Translations under genes and position numbers: made by a program | Shown: positions 11,811 to 23,647 of the stretch, in pieces | Position numbering within the stretch: position 1 is the first letter of the stretch | How the letters are laid out: every line of letters starts with the position of its first letter | The notes under the pieces: model-generated | Databases searched by the model: none | What the model was told of the DNA's origin: nothing | What the model saw: the letters and a program-made list of their open reading frames with translations, nothing else | Source: Prostheceraeus crozeri | Lineage: Eukaryota; Platyhelminthes; Polycladida; Euryleptidae | Direction of reading: 5' to 3' | Assembly: GCA_907163375.1 (NCBI GenBank) | Contig: CAJQUW010003196.1 | Coordinates: forward strand, 124,001-188,000 | Length of the DNA: 64,000 bases

Positions 11811-13059
11811 GTTGTTAGTATGTATACCTCGATTCCTATCGCGGACTCCATTCATGCATCGATTACAAAATTAGAAGATTCCAAAATTTCCAATATTAGA
11901 GGAATTACAATTGGCCAAATCGAACAACTTCTGCATGTGATTCTACGCATTACATACTTTCATTTCAAAGGAAATGTGTAACCCCAAACAAAAGGTCTGC
12001 CTATGGGATCATCCCTTTCTGGAATCTTGGCGATCATTTTCATGGACAATATTGAAACCACTGCACTTAGTCACATGAGAGTGATGTATGATGTCCCTAT
12101 CTTTATGAGATACGTTGACGACTGCTTCGCTGTTATCAAAGACAAAACTCAAACGATGATTTTACTTGAGCATCTAAACTCACAGCATCACAACATCAAA
12201 TTTGAAATAGAATTACCCAACGAAGAAAATATCAGCCTTTGTCTTTTAGACTTTTGTGTGAAACTGAACGTCAACAATCCTCCTGAACTTGAATTTGAAT
12301 TTTATTGTAAACCTGCAAAGAAGAACATTTTCGTGAATTACAGATCGCACATCCCTCAAACACTAAAACTAAATTATGTGAGAAATGAAAAACAGCGAAT
12401 AAACGAACGCTGTTCAAACATCACATTACAAAACAAACATAAGAGCTATTTTGACAATACCCTACGTCTCAATGATTATCCAGAAACAATAATCCAGTGG
12501 ACAAACAACAAACCGAAAAGAAGAAAATCAAAAGATAATCAACATGAAAGAAAGAACGATGACTTCAAATATTTCCCATTTCCATTTATTTTAGACAAAG
12601 TTGACAAACAAATTCGAAGAATATTCCATCAAGAAAAAATAGCAGTCCGACTAACAAGAAAGAATAAAACCCTTCGAACTGTTCTCAAACAGTCACCACA
12701 TCAACATGAATGTAATCTTCGAAATTGTCCTATGACAGACAAAACTATGTGCAACCGACAAAGCGTAGTCTACAAAATAACATGCAATACCTGCAATAAA
12801 TTCTACTTAGGTAGTAGTACTATCAGACCACTCCACATCCGTATTCGTGACCATTCTATCAACACATCTTCATCTGTCTACAAACATAACATGCAATAAT
12901 CAAAGCACATTTTCTGATATAACAACGACTTCAATAATATCAACCGACAAGGACGCCACAAATCTCAGACTCCGTGAAGCGTATTGCATCAAGAAAATGA
13001 AACCTGAAATTAACGATCCATTTGAACTGAATAGCTGCAGTGATTTTCTTTTTCATTGA
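11811..13059 (+). pseudogene. Penelope-like element, RT core plus GIY-YIG nuclease
   Basis: The plus strand opens with VVSMYTSIPI (RT motif A) near 11811. It meets an in-frame TAA at 11979-11981, just before the motif B block KGLPMGSSLSGILAIIFM. The long frame from 12003 then gives FMRYVDDCFAV (YVDD, the RT active site), a thumb region, a basic stretch near residue 170, and a C-terminal GIY-YIG-like domain (VVYKITCNTCNKFYLG and HIRIRDHS) with CxxC. A frameshift at about 12897 carries the end into another frame, closing at 13059 with AYCIKKMKPEINDPFEL. One nonsense codon and one frameshift make it nearly intact compared with the other PLEs here. Confidence 0.85.
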
Positions 13060-13178
13060 ACACTTAGCATCCATCTAAATTTGACTTCACATTTCTATAC
13101 TGTGTCTACTGCTTTTATATACTTCTTCTCTCTCCTCAGTCAGGTCATAGTTTTGCTATCGGTACTATGCAGCCCGAT

Positions 13179-14220
13179 ACTACCTGCCTCATAGCTCTCT
13201 TATCTTCTCTCTCTTGCACTTCAATATCTATCTCAATCTTCTATTTTCTATTTCCTGTCCAACAGTTGAATCAGTTTACTGTAAATTTCAAATTTTGCTT
13301 GTATCGATATTCCTTCAATAGTTGCGTGATGATAGCTGCTGATGGCAGCTGAAATATCTCGCTATCGATAATTAAATATTTTAAGATCCAAAAATTTGCC
13401 TCTTTCCAAAATATTGATACTTCCACTTGTCACTGCTACTACTTTTGCCTTTCTCATAAAAAGCGAACAGAGAACGAGTTGTGAGGGATGCGTCCATCTT
13501 ACTTATACAATCTAATGAACATTGTAGATGAACAAGATGATGATTGAATCTCGAGTCCTAGAAAACAAACTTTGAAAGTTTATGCAGAAATTATGATGAG
13601 AACTCCTTTGTATCAGTTCGAGCATATTCAGCTGGTTACCCGCAAACTAATATCACGCCACTGCCTGCTCAGTCTGAGGCTTCCTGCTTATTCATTGACG
13701 ACTTATTGTTATGGGATACGAGATATGACTCTGCCCTTCTAGAAAACAACTAGAGTGGAACGAGCAGTCTAATTCTCTGCTTTGAAGAGATCACGGCACC
13801 AATATGATTGATATCAACTACTTCGGAGCCAGCAGAAACCACCGGGCGATTGAAAGTGGACAGCAAAAGGGAGGGCCAGACATCAAGAATTCATTCCGCT
13901 AATTCAGGCCTCACGGTCTGCCAATCCATCCGGCGGGTCTGTCATTTTGAAAATTCCCATTCTATTTCTCGACAGTTTCTGATGTATTTTTGTATGAGAA
14001 TTTCGAAAATCACGGTTTAAAAATCATACAACTAGGCCTTTTCAAGAAAGTAACAAAAATTCAAAATGACCCGAAGCTGCATTCTCGGGCTAGATTATAA
14101 AAATTCCCAACTATTTCGCAAACAGGTTCCTATGTAGTTTGACACGCTCTTTTTAGCTATCATGCGGCTTTGCAGTTTCCGACAAATAATAAAAAATTCA
14201 AAAATTCAAAATGGAGGTCA
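13179..14220 (+). repeat. Right arm of long inverted repeat flanking the PLE
   Basis: Inverse copy of 9350-10455. It begins 120 bp after the PLE ORF end with the terminal repeat (13179-13440, hammerhead-like region at 13290-13375). It continues into the segment 13440-14040 and a more broken outer part to about 14220. Confidence 0.7.
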
Positions 14221-16040
14221 GAAAAAAGTGGAAGTATTGAATCACACGGTATTTCAGTAAATGATGAGTAATTTGCTCTCTGTGTAGACATGAAAAAGCC
14301 ATGTTACTTCTTTGGCATAGCCACCTAGGGTTCCCTGCCAGATCCTAGCATTAAGAAGTCTATGGTACAGGCCACCAGATATAGATCCAAAATGAAATGA
14401 GAAAAGTGGAAGTCAGATATCAATCAAAACTGTCGATGCCTACTAAGATAGTAAAAGATAGCTAATAGTCCGACCCATATGTCATCAATATGGAGACTCC
14501 GATGTCCATTCTAGTGTTTAACATAGAGCGTGTGAGTGCATGAAAAATCCAATTTCAATGGTCACATTTTTACACTAGCAATCAGATTGACGTTGATTTG
14601 AAATTCACAAAGATTCCTTCTTACTTGTCCTACACTTGTGTTGTTCAACATTCTTCACTGTGATTACATTGTTTTTTTTACATTTTGTGATGGATCAATT
14701 CTAATAGCTTGTCAATCTCTCACTGTTAATCTTGAGCTAGAAGACAATATCGATTTCCCTTGACTACAGTTTACGACACTGCTGATAGAATCTGTCATAA
14801 CAGAGAAGAGGAGCATACGTAAGTCAAAAATTCATTTTCCATTCAAATAAGATAAGTAATTACTGAATTTTTTAGAGGAATGCTACTTCCGACCGATTCA
14901 CTGAATCGGAAACTTTCACGCGGAAATCTTTCCCTTTTATTTCGACGTTGCCAGTGTGTGTAGGTCCCCGTTGTTCAGCTTCATAATTATGTATAGCCAA
15001 TTAATAGCCCTACATGTATAAAGCATTAAGTCGTGAAATTCGTTCTTTGCCATTTCGTAAAAACCTTGGTGTTCAGAAACGGATGGAAAATGATGTTGAA
15101 TCACTCCGTATGTGAGCCAATATCGACAGTTTAATTGATGTGATAATGGAAATAGGTTTATTCCTTTGATATGATATTAACTACTGCCTCTTGTTTAACT
15201 TTAGCTGCCACTTCTTTACTGACACTCACGCTGATAAGAGCAATGCATTCCTCTTTATCACAATTCAATTAACTTGCTGTTGTCTGTCGATGCACGAAGC
15301 ATGTCTTTGCTTTCATTGTTTGTCCATTCTTTTCTGACTCGAAAAGTGTCAGCAATAAACTTGCACGTGTAGACGCACCCCAAGGCATGAGTGTTTTAGG
15401 AGTCGAACTTCTCAGCTGCATATCAGATTCTACTTTTCCCTAATGACACTGCAACTCAATCCAGCAGCAGGCCTATTGTGGTTATTTATTGAAATTTACA
15501 GCAACACAAAACTGTGGATATATTCATTACCTATTAATGAAATGAGAATATTTGACGCTTATAGTACTGTTGAGAACTTGATATTGATGCAATACAAATC
15601 GAAAACAAAGATATGAAATGGATAAAACGTCGGTTTGCATTTTGATGGCAGATTTGCAGCACTGAAGACAAGCATGCATGTATAGTAGACTTGATATGTT
15701 CACGATGTCAGCATAACAGCCAATCAGCCTAATGATTATTTTCATTCTAGAAAGATGAGTCCCAACTGCTGATGTTCTTATCTACTGCATAGTTGCCAAG
15801 CGGCCTAGCACCGATACGTGATTATGAAGTCGAGGATTTTATTTCTACGTAAAAATAACAAATATAAATAAGTATTTTCCTCACTGCATTTTCCAACGGC
15901 ACAAATCAGGAAAAGAAACTGCAAGAATTGTGCTCAGTTGCACGTGAAAAAGATCCTGGTGAAAAGAATGAGAAAAAGAGGTGTCCAACATCCTCGCACA
16001 GACTACCTAAGAATGTTCTTAACACCTCAGTGAAATTGGA
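14221..16040. other. no gene seen
   Basis: About 1.8 kb without a supported gene, RNA or repeat. Confidence 0.5.
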
Positions 16041-16044
16041 AAAA

Positions 16045-16435
16045 TTGTCGTTCATCGCTTGCAGATTGCTGTGAACTCCTTCAAAATGCTCTAATCGGCA
16101 TGATTCCTTCAGATTCGAAGAATTCAGATCATTGTGCAAGCGTTTTGTCATTAATTTTAGTCTTTCCGATCATTTTTAAAAAAGATGGCAGTCGCACGAA
16201 TAAATGTTCCCAAGCTTCTCTGTAGAGCCTGACATGAGTATCTTTTCTGGGTGATCCGGTTGACAACAGTCACTCCTGAAACTTCGCACAAATTGTCGTG
16301 TTTAATGCTGAACTATCTGCTCACTGTCCGATTGCTGTAGTGTTATATCAGACGGTTTTCCACTTCACTAGAAATACATGTTCCAATGTTTCCTTTCTGG
16401 TCAAACAAGAAGAGATGGCCTGTCTAATTCAGTAT
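16045..16435 (+). repeat. Dispersed repeat, copy 2 (mate at 5076-5480)
   Basis: Diverged direct copy of 5076-5480, with matching blocks in the same order. No conserved frame between the two. Confidence 0.6.
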
Positions 16436-16440
16436 GCTCG

Positions 16441-17659
16441 CTCGATTGAACAATTGGATAAGGACAATGATGTCGTCTAAAAATACGCACACGATCCGCA
16501 AAGTTACGTGTGTCTCACACTCGGCTGATATCAATATTCAACCACGCACGTCGAAGAATTCTCGATGCGCCTGCCAACTTTTCTTGAAATAATGATTTGA
16601 AACCCCAAGCATTATGTTAATGATAATAATCTGAATTTTTAGAATCTGAACCAATCTTAGTGACTCGAGTATTTTTGCTAAAATTCCATGGGAATTTACT
16701 GTTTAAACGATTCATTGTAATTTTTATTTTTTGATGTTTCATTACTGCCATCTGTTTTATGTGAGGTTTATTTTCACTTCAGATTGCTTTGCACTCCAAA
16801 CCACAGAACTCAACTGCAAACGCATCAGAAGGAGCACAAACTTCCCTCTTTCTCCGGCATTGGTAAACCCTCGGTTGAATGTAAGTAACACTTCGTAGCG
16901 CCGTCACCATCTTAAAGGGTTTATAGGAAGGGAGTTTCTAAACCATCGGCATTTAAGCAGATTTAGTTTCAATTGGCGAGCTGTAAAGGTAGAATTATGA
17001 AATCATTCATCATTTTTAACCCTTTTCTGCAGTCGTCCGCGTGAGCTACTGCTTGGCAGCACATACAGTAGGCCATACAGCAAGAGCGCGTGTTTTTCAA
17101 CTCTCTTCTTAAATTTAGAGACATCTCCTGTGCGAGTACAGCCACAAAATCTTGACTGAATTTGGACAATGTCCTGAAGTTGTCATTTCGGGCTTCATTT
17201 TTCAAAAATCATGTTTCTCAGAAGCCCGTTAACTTTAGGGCATCGCCAATGATCAGTGGAACATTTTGAAATTGTGTGATGACTCTTACAAGAAATAGCC
17301 TAAAGACGTTCTTGCTAAATCGTTGTATGAAAGATTTTGAAAATGATGTAAAATCATATTTATTGTCGGTCTAATTTGGCGTTCTTTATACTATAGATAT
17401 ATAAATACGGTTCACCAATGACCTGAATCGTTTTAAGGACAAGGAAGACGAAGTCAATGAAAGCATATATTGGAAAGCTTTCGACAAAAGTCTTTTTCAA
17501 TTCAAATATAGCAACAATCTTAAACGAAGCAAAAGGAAAGAAGGAATGTAATCTATAAGTCATCATATCTGAAATTTAAACGCTGATGCAAAAAGCAGAC
17601 ACTATGTAAAAATGGACAAGATGTCTAAAGAATGCTGTAGTTATGAATTGTACAATAAC
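16441..17659. other. no gene seen
   Basis: No supported coding region. An open minus-strand frame at 16969-17205 has no recognisable motif. Confidence 0.5.
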
Positions 17660-17668
17660 ATTACTATT

Positions 17669-18330
17669 GGGTCTTTGAGATTTGATGAAATTTATCTCGC
17701 AGACTTTACGTGAACAAGTGTCGTATCACAAGAAGCATTCAAATCTCATTGAAGCAGAAAAGGACACGCTGGAAAGAATAAAACAAAAGCAGTTTTCTAT
17801 TCTTCCTAGTGATAAAGGAGGTGAATTCTGCGTGGTAAGCGAATGTGACTTCACAAACGCCGCCTTCAAGCTCCTTTCTGATACGACAACATACAGCCCA
17901 ATATCACACAATATTGTTCAACGACTTAACTTTTGCTACAAAGTCAAAAGCAGAATCTGTGATGAAATCTTTGTTATAATACGGTTTGATGGTACTATCC
18001 ATATACCGACTAAGCTTTGATGTGACCGATCCGGGGTACTCAACAGCAAACTGAATAGAAAATTTATTTATACTATTTAACTCAGGAAGTTCTGTATATC
18101 ATCCAAAGGAGAATATGAAATAACCAAAATATCATCAATACATATTTTCCAGAAAATAATACGTGATGGATCAACAGATAGAATTTGGCTCTACATGAAG
18201 CATATAAACAATCGCCAAAATAGGGGATAAATTATTTCCCATAAATAATCCTGAATTTTGTTTAGAGAAACTGGCGTCCGTAGCTACAGCCAATTTCAAG
18301 TGTTTTGTAAAATCAGACTCATTGATAGAC
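17669..18330. pseudogene. Third Penelope-like locus: N-half (+) and RT piece (-) face to face
   Basis: The plus strand from 17669 to 18020 encodes a PLE N-terminal segment with FSILPSDKGGEFCVVS (DKG motif) and LLSDTTTYSPI. Immediately after, and slightly overlapping it, the minus strand from about 18330 down to 18000 encodes an RT piece. This has LFMGNNLSPILAIVYM (motif B) followed by a broken DD region with stops, and ELNSINKFSIQFAVE. The two halves therefore converge tail to tail, unlike a normal element. Several stops show it is dead. Confidence 0.65.
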
Positions 18331-18339
18331 GATAAACAG

Positions 18340-20499
18340 ACAGACATTTTGTGTTCGCTGAAAAAAATTGTTATTAAAGAAAATTGTTATTAAAGAAAAT
18401 GCATCATTAGGACCAGATAAATTTGTAACGTCAGAAGATCAGTATAAAAATGGTCTAGAGTAATCAATTGGAACATTCATACTTGAGTTTAAAAATGTAA
18501 AAGTGTTTTTCAAATGAGTAGATACAACATTGAGAATGGGGAGTAAAAATGTGCTAAAAATCTTGAAAGACCTGAGTGTCTACCGCTGAAATCAGAGGTC
18601 TGCCTTTGAGGAGTGTGATTTGTGATCTTTAGGCAAGATTGCCAATTGACTGGGGATTGGGTCGCTACATTTCAATTTTAGTAGGACAGTTTTCATCTCA
18701 TTGCTCTGCCGAGATGCAATACTATTCTTTATTGAACAGCTTTTGAGCTGTGCTCCGTAAAACGTGGAAACTATGTAAATATGTAAACTATAGATATAAT
18801 ATACTCAGATAAATCGAGAAATCGAGGATTTTGCGAATTTATAGCAATGGCGTCAGCAGGAGGTGGTTGGGATTCATAATCTAATGAGAGATACATCCAG
18901 AAGTATAAGGCACGAAAGTGGAGAATAATATAATGTACGAGTATTTAGCGTCGACGTTTCGAACTTCGTCCTTTGTCAAGGCAAAAATGCACATTTTGCA
19001 TTTCATCACTCAATTGAATTTCGACGAATCGACCCAATATCATACTTGATCTATCCTGTTCGATGAATGAAATAATTATCTCTCAATTCTATGCTTAAAA
19101 ACCGGAAGATGCATTACTAGTGACAGTTATATTTCGCTTGCACTCAGTCGGTGCCGTACACTCTAAATCGCTCAATGCCAATCACATACGAAGGATGCAT
19201 TACAAAAATTTTTTTGGTATATTTCTGTATCTATTTGCATGTTATTTCAACTGTGGCACGCTTTACATGCTACAGCCATACCAGCGCAATGTTAAATGAA
19301 AGCATCGATGATGTCCAAAATACGTTGATTTAACCCTCAGAGACCTGACATATTCTTAGTTTACCTGCTTAAATCGATATCAAAACATTAGGAAAGTTGA
19401 TTTTAAGTAAAACAATGATGTTTGCGTGTAGCAGGTCGGTATAACGAATCCCTTGATTGACTTTCAGCCTTCTCAGTAAACACGTGCGAAAATATGGTGT
19501 TTTTGTAAGTCAACCACATTTAGTACAGCATCATTTGTACTAGGAGGCGGCTTTACGATATTTTGTGTCACCATAAAGCCTCAGATAGTTGATTTTGATG
19601 AAATTGATTTAATTCATGCAGCTAATCCTTTCCATTTGTACATTCCTTCAAATTTATCCAAAACTATCAGAAATAGACCTAAAATGAGTCAAAATTGCTG
19701 TACTTCTAGAACCAAAAACAACTGTGGAGATCTCAAACTTATCATTACTGCTGTGAAAAGTTTGTCATCAATCAGGTTTTGGTGCTCAACTATGAATATA
19801 ATGATAGCTTTCATTTCGGACATCGATTTATGTCGAGTTGTTCATATACATGTAGGCCAACCAGTCACGCGAGATCATGTGCGAAAGCAAAATATTCACA
19901 TTTTGCGATCTTCCAACACATTGCACATCTACAAGCATGATGCAAACAATGAATAAATGACTTTCACTCTTTATACACCATCGTGGACATGTTCGAAATC
20001 ATTTTTCATCTAATCACAAAAATTTTGTGATGGAATTTCTACACCCACTGAGACCTGAGGGGAGTCCAGTGGACCCCCTTGGCCTATCTGGCATACTTCT
20101 ACTGATTCAATTGAAATGAAATAACACATGCAGATTCACTGTCAGAAATGATGATTTTGTATGGGCTTGAGTGGTTGATATATCGTCAGCGTAAAAAATG
20201 AAATAGAAAAATGTGGCTGCGGGGTCCACTGGTTGACAAAGCTCTGTTGTGCACGTGGAATGGTGAAACCATGGAAGGGCTCTTGTCAATAGAGATCACA
20301 CTAATATTGCATGGTACTTACTACTGTTTTATAAGTAGTGAGATAGTGACATTCAAGAGTCAAACTTGCAATACTGATTTCGATTTCAAAATTCACAATA
20401 AATCTAATCTGTTAAATACCACACTATCAGATAGCCGATCACAAAGAAATAATCACGACTGGTATTACGGAAAAGGGTTATTTGACAGTAGTATGCAAT
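18340..20499. other. no gene seen
   Basis: Mostly AT-rich. Around 18945-18985 the minus strand reads CTTGACAAAGGACGAAGTTC followed by GAAACGT, a phrase seen at the ends of several animal retroelements and similar to 28310-28360 here. A 17-bp direct repeat GTTATTAAAGAAAATT lies at about 18370-18400. No gene supported. Confidence 0.4.
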
Positions 20500-20781
20500 A
20501 GATATATTTTTTACTATATGAGGATGAATTTCCATCGGTCTCGTTTATGAAACTTGCTAACAACTTGCACTTCATTGTAGAACAGCCAATCACAGATAGA
20601 ATAGCTCGTATCGCTATATACCAATCACATACAAAAGTAAGTGAGATTTCGTATGAAAAACATACCAGATCTCTGTAAACATACGAGAATCTCGTATCAA
20701 ATGTTAGTTTCAAATTTTATGTGAATTTGGTATACAGTATGTTTGTATGTAATTTTCGTATCCAGCGATTTACAGTGTACG
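20500..20781. mobile_element. MITE copy 1 (inverted mate at 56109-56385)
   Basis: About 280 bp that recur inverted at 56109-56385. Shared blocks include CCAGCGATTTACAG, GATACGAGATTCTCGTAT (an internal palindrome), AACATACCAGATCTCT and CCAATCACATAC. The end reads ACACTGTAAATCGCTGG on the minus strand. No coding capacity. Non-autonomous DNA transposon is inferred from size, copy number and palindromic interior. Confidence 0.55.
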
Positions 20782-21210
20782 CAGAAATGAAATTTGAACA
20801 AAAGTGAACAAGAATTAACACTTTCAACATATTTGAAATAATAACATATAATAATAATATATTTGATCATAATTTCGTTATTCAAATAATGACATGGCTA
20901 TGATATTCATCGTACATCCAGGCTTTCAGGAGGGATGGCCTGGCATCGGCCTGATATTTTGCAACTAATGCGAATTCATCACCTCCATGTAGCCAACGTG
21001 AAACGATACATTAAATAATGGTTGCATTTCTCAATGCCGATGGTGATAGCCAGAACAGGTAGCGAGGGATGTAAATTGAACTCTGAATTCCGACGAATCA
21101 GGACATTTACATCATTTCGAGCGTGTACGGTTAGTAAAATTGAGATCGTGGATGTAAAGTGATGAGCGAATTGAGAAATGGAAATTTCTTGGAATAAATT
21201 GAGTTTGTAG
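20782..21210. other. no gene seen
   Basis: Short spacer between two MITEs, no feature recognised. Confidence 0.5.
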
Positions 21211-21869
21211 CAGGGATGCGGAGTCGGAGTCGGAGTCCCGGAGTCCTATCATTTTTGCCGGAGTCGGAGTCCAATCTCCGGCCTATAACTACACCCGAAA
21301 TATAATACAAACAAATTATTTATCCTCGCACATAGCTGTCACTGTCTTGATGTCAACTTTCTCCGTCAAACAAAAGTACAGAGACAGCAGTGCATGCAAA
21401 GCTTGTAATAGTTGAGGGAATGAACCGTGATAGTGAAACAATGATTGTCTTTTCACTTGGTGATTTAGTAGAGAAGACAAACCTTCCTAGCCTCGATCAC
21501 ATCTACGCACCAAAGGTCACATTAGAGACAAGCATGAAATACTAGTTTGCTTGAGAACATTACCTCTGACCCTCACGTTAATCGTGTGTGATGGCTCCTC
21601 TAAAGCGCATATTAAAATCGAAGGTGTATTCATATTTTTTGATGAGGGATGGGAGATTTTCCTGCCTGGTAGAGACTGGAGAAAACCGTGTGAAGCACAC
21701 ATCAAGAAGATGGAAGCAGCCGAGTTGTATGCATACATACAATTGAAGGTAAGCTTATAATGATCAATTACAGGCTGCCAGTTAATTTTTCAAAAAACTA
21801 GGCTATATACACTTGTCACCCGGAATCGGAGTCGGAGTCCTATCAATATGATAGGACTCCGCATCCCTG
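21211..21869. mobile_element. Non-autonomous hAT-like element, GGAGTC family, copy 1
   Basis: Bounded by CAGGGATGCGGAGTC at 21211 and its inverse GACTCC-GCATCCCTG ending at 21869. Further GGAGTCGGAGTCC tandem hexamers lie inside both ends. The flanking 8-mers are GTTTGTAG and CTTTGTAA and share TTTGTA, fitting an 8-bp target duplication that has since mutated. CAGGG ends plus 8-bp duplication point to the hAT superfamily. The interior contains a small open frame also present, decayed, in the copy at 62987-63680. Confidence 0.65.
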
Positions 21870-22499
21870 CTTTGTAAGGTCATGAAGTGTGAAAAATATT
21901 TCAATTTGAGATTTGAGGTTCACCAGTGATCTCTAATTCTACTGAAGTATGCTTCCTTGACCTTGATCAGTCATGTGAGTGCCATCGAAATTATGCCAAG
22001 TGCCTTGCGAAATAGACAGGATAACTTTTAATGCAAGCATGTAGTAAAGCCGCGTTGTTTCTTTTATTAAATGTATTTTGGTTGCAACATAATTATTGCA
22101 TTTTTACAGAAATTTGGAACTCAAACATTAGGAAAGATAATATAGTAAGCATATTAGTAAGAGCAGTAAGTCCGCATTTATTAAATCCTCAATGTGTATA
22201 CACATTATGTATCCTCATGTTGGATAAATTGTTACCAAATGTAAGGCATGCACATTTTTGAGGATTGAAGAAATTAGCACGGAATTATCTGATCATGATA
22301 GCAATACATACATAACATGATGGTTGTATTAGTCTGATCGTCCGTGTCATGACAGCCTTGGAGTGGTAATGTTTGTTAAATGAGCAATTCGATAGGTTGC
22401 TACCTTCATGCTCAACCTGAAGAGTATTTTCTTTAACGTGATCATATCACAGGCAACCTGCCACTTGCAGAGCAAAATCACGCAATCAAAGACAATCAA
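21870..22499. other. no gene seen
   Basis: AT-rich spacer with no recognised feature. Confidence 0.5.
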
Positions 22500-22852
22500 A
22501 GACAACGCCCCGGTCGGGTAAAACGCCCCACTCAATTTTCTTCGTGACATTGAATCGGTTGGTGTTTTAAGTCATCAGTTTTTAAAGTCAACTATGCGCG
22601 CAACTTTGAATCATTTGGTTTCATCACGCTGGTCGAGAAATTGCAAGCTGAAGAGGTACGTAAATGATAATGATACATTCCTTGTTATTTTGACGAGAGA
22701 CCTCTAGTGTAGCAGTGACTTAGGGACACCATACTAACGCACGGCAAAATGTATTTGAATACTTGTTTTAATTATTAATTGTATGCTATTTGTATTCAAT
22801 ATGTGCACTAACGATTATTTTATAAAATCCTTGAAAAATCAGATGATAATGG

Positions 22853-22938
22853 GTTGGGGTAAAACGCCACACACTTGGGTGTACATAACGCCCCATGGGG
22901 CGCCTTACCTTCGTCGAGGGGCGTCTTACCCCAACTTT
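22853..22938. repeat. GGGGTAAAACGCC palindromic cluster, left of Tigger-like transposase
   Basis: GTTGGGGTAAAACGCC at about 22853 is matched in inverse by GGCGTCTTACCCCAAC at about 22922-22938, with further GGGGCG copies between. A similar cluster lies at 25772-25850, and single copies at about 22505 and 26005. These bracket the transposase at 23648-25452 and may be its terminal or subterminal repeats. The true element ends are not settled. Confidence 0.45.
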
Positions 22939-23130
22939 TTCTATTAAGCTATAAGTTGATTAGTTGACATACGGTACTGAATCAGTCGTATCCCTAGCAC
23001 CATTTGTTCAAATAATGCATAATACTAAGCTTTTATCTTATCTTCTTAGTGTGCATAACTTCTACACGTGTATAGCTTAGGCGAAACAACCTACAGTACT
23101 ATTTTAATGACTCTTAGACTAAAAAAGGTT

Positions 23131-23210
23131 TGACATCGGACTTGAACCCTGTACCTTGCACGATAAATATTTAGACAGTTGCCGCTCATACCACAGCGCT
23201 ACGACGCCTC
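23131..23210 (-). repeat. tRNA-like sequence (probable SINE head or tRNA pseudogene)
   Basis: The minus strand has an A-box-like TGGTATGAGCGG, then a B-box GGTTCAAGTCC, and ends in TTTTTT, a pol III-type terminator. The acceptor ends and T stem do not pair well, so it is not a functional tRNA gene. It lies inside the Tigger-like element's 5' region. Confidence 0.35.
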
Positions 23211-23647
23211 TTGCCGTCACGGTGGTGCCTTGAAATAAATATACCTTAAGCTATCTTCATTGACTGCCTTTATACTTACTTGAGTAGTAGATTTTTCTAA
23301 AGATATCTGAAAAATAAATTGAATTATCACTATAAACATATCCCACTATGTTAACACAAAGTGGCTGCCATTAAGTGCTGGCTGCAGCCTGTCCATTGAC
23401 TTAGTAGACTTAGTATTTAGTGATACCAGTACAATAGGCCTACCCTTAATTTTCCCAGGCCTTGTATGCCTGTAAGTAATATGAGGATGACTTTGTGTGT
23501 ACACTGTAACAATATACATGTAGTAAAATAACTAAATGTATGTACGGGTATGCCAAACTGCAAAGCTAATGTACAGGCTTCTGATAATGTAAAAGCTGCT
23601 GAAGTTTGTAACAATATATAGCGTCTAACAAGTGATTTTTCTTTCAG

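Noticed and set aside
23131-23210. tRNA gene on the minus strand.
   Set aside because: B-box and terminator are present but the acceptor and T stems do not pair; kept only as a tRNA-like repeat.
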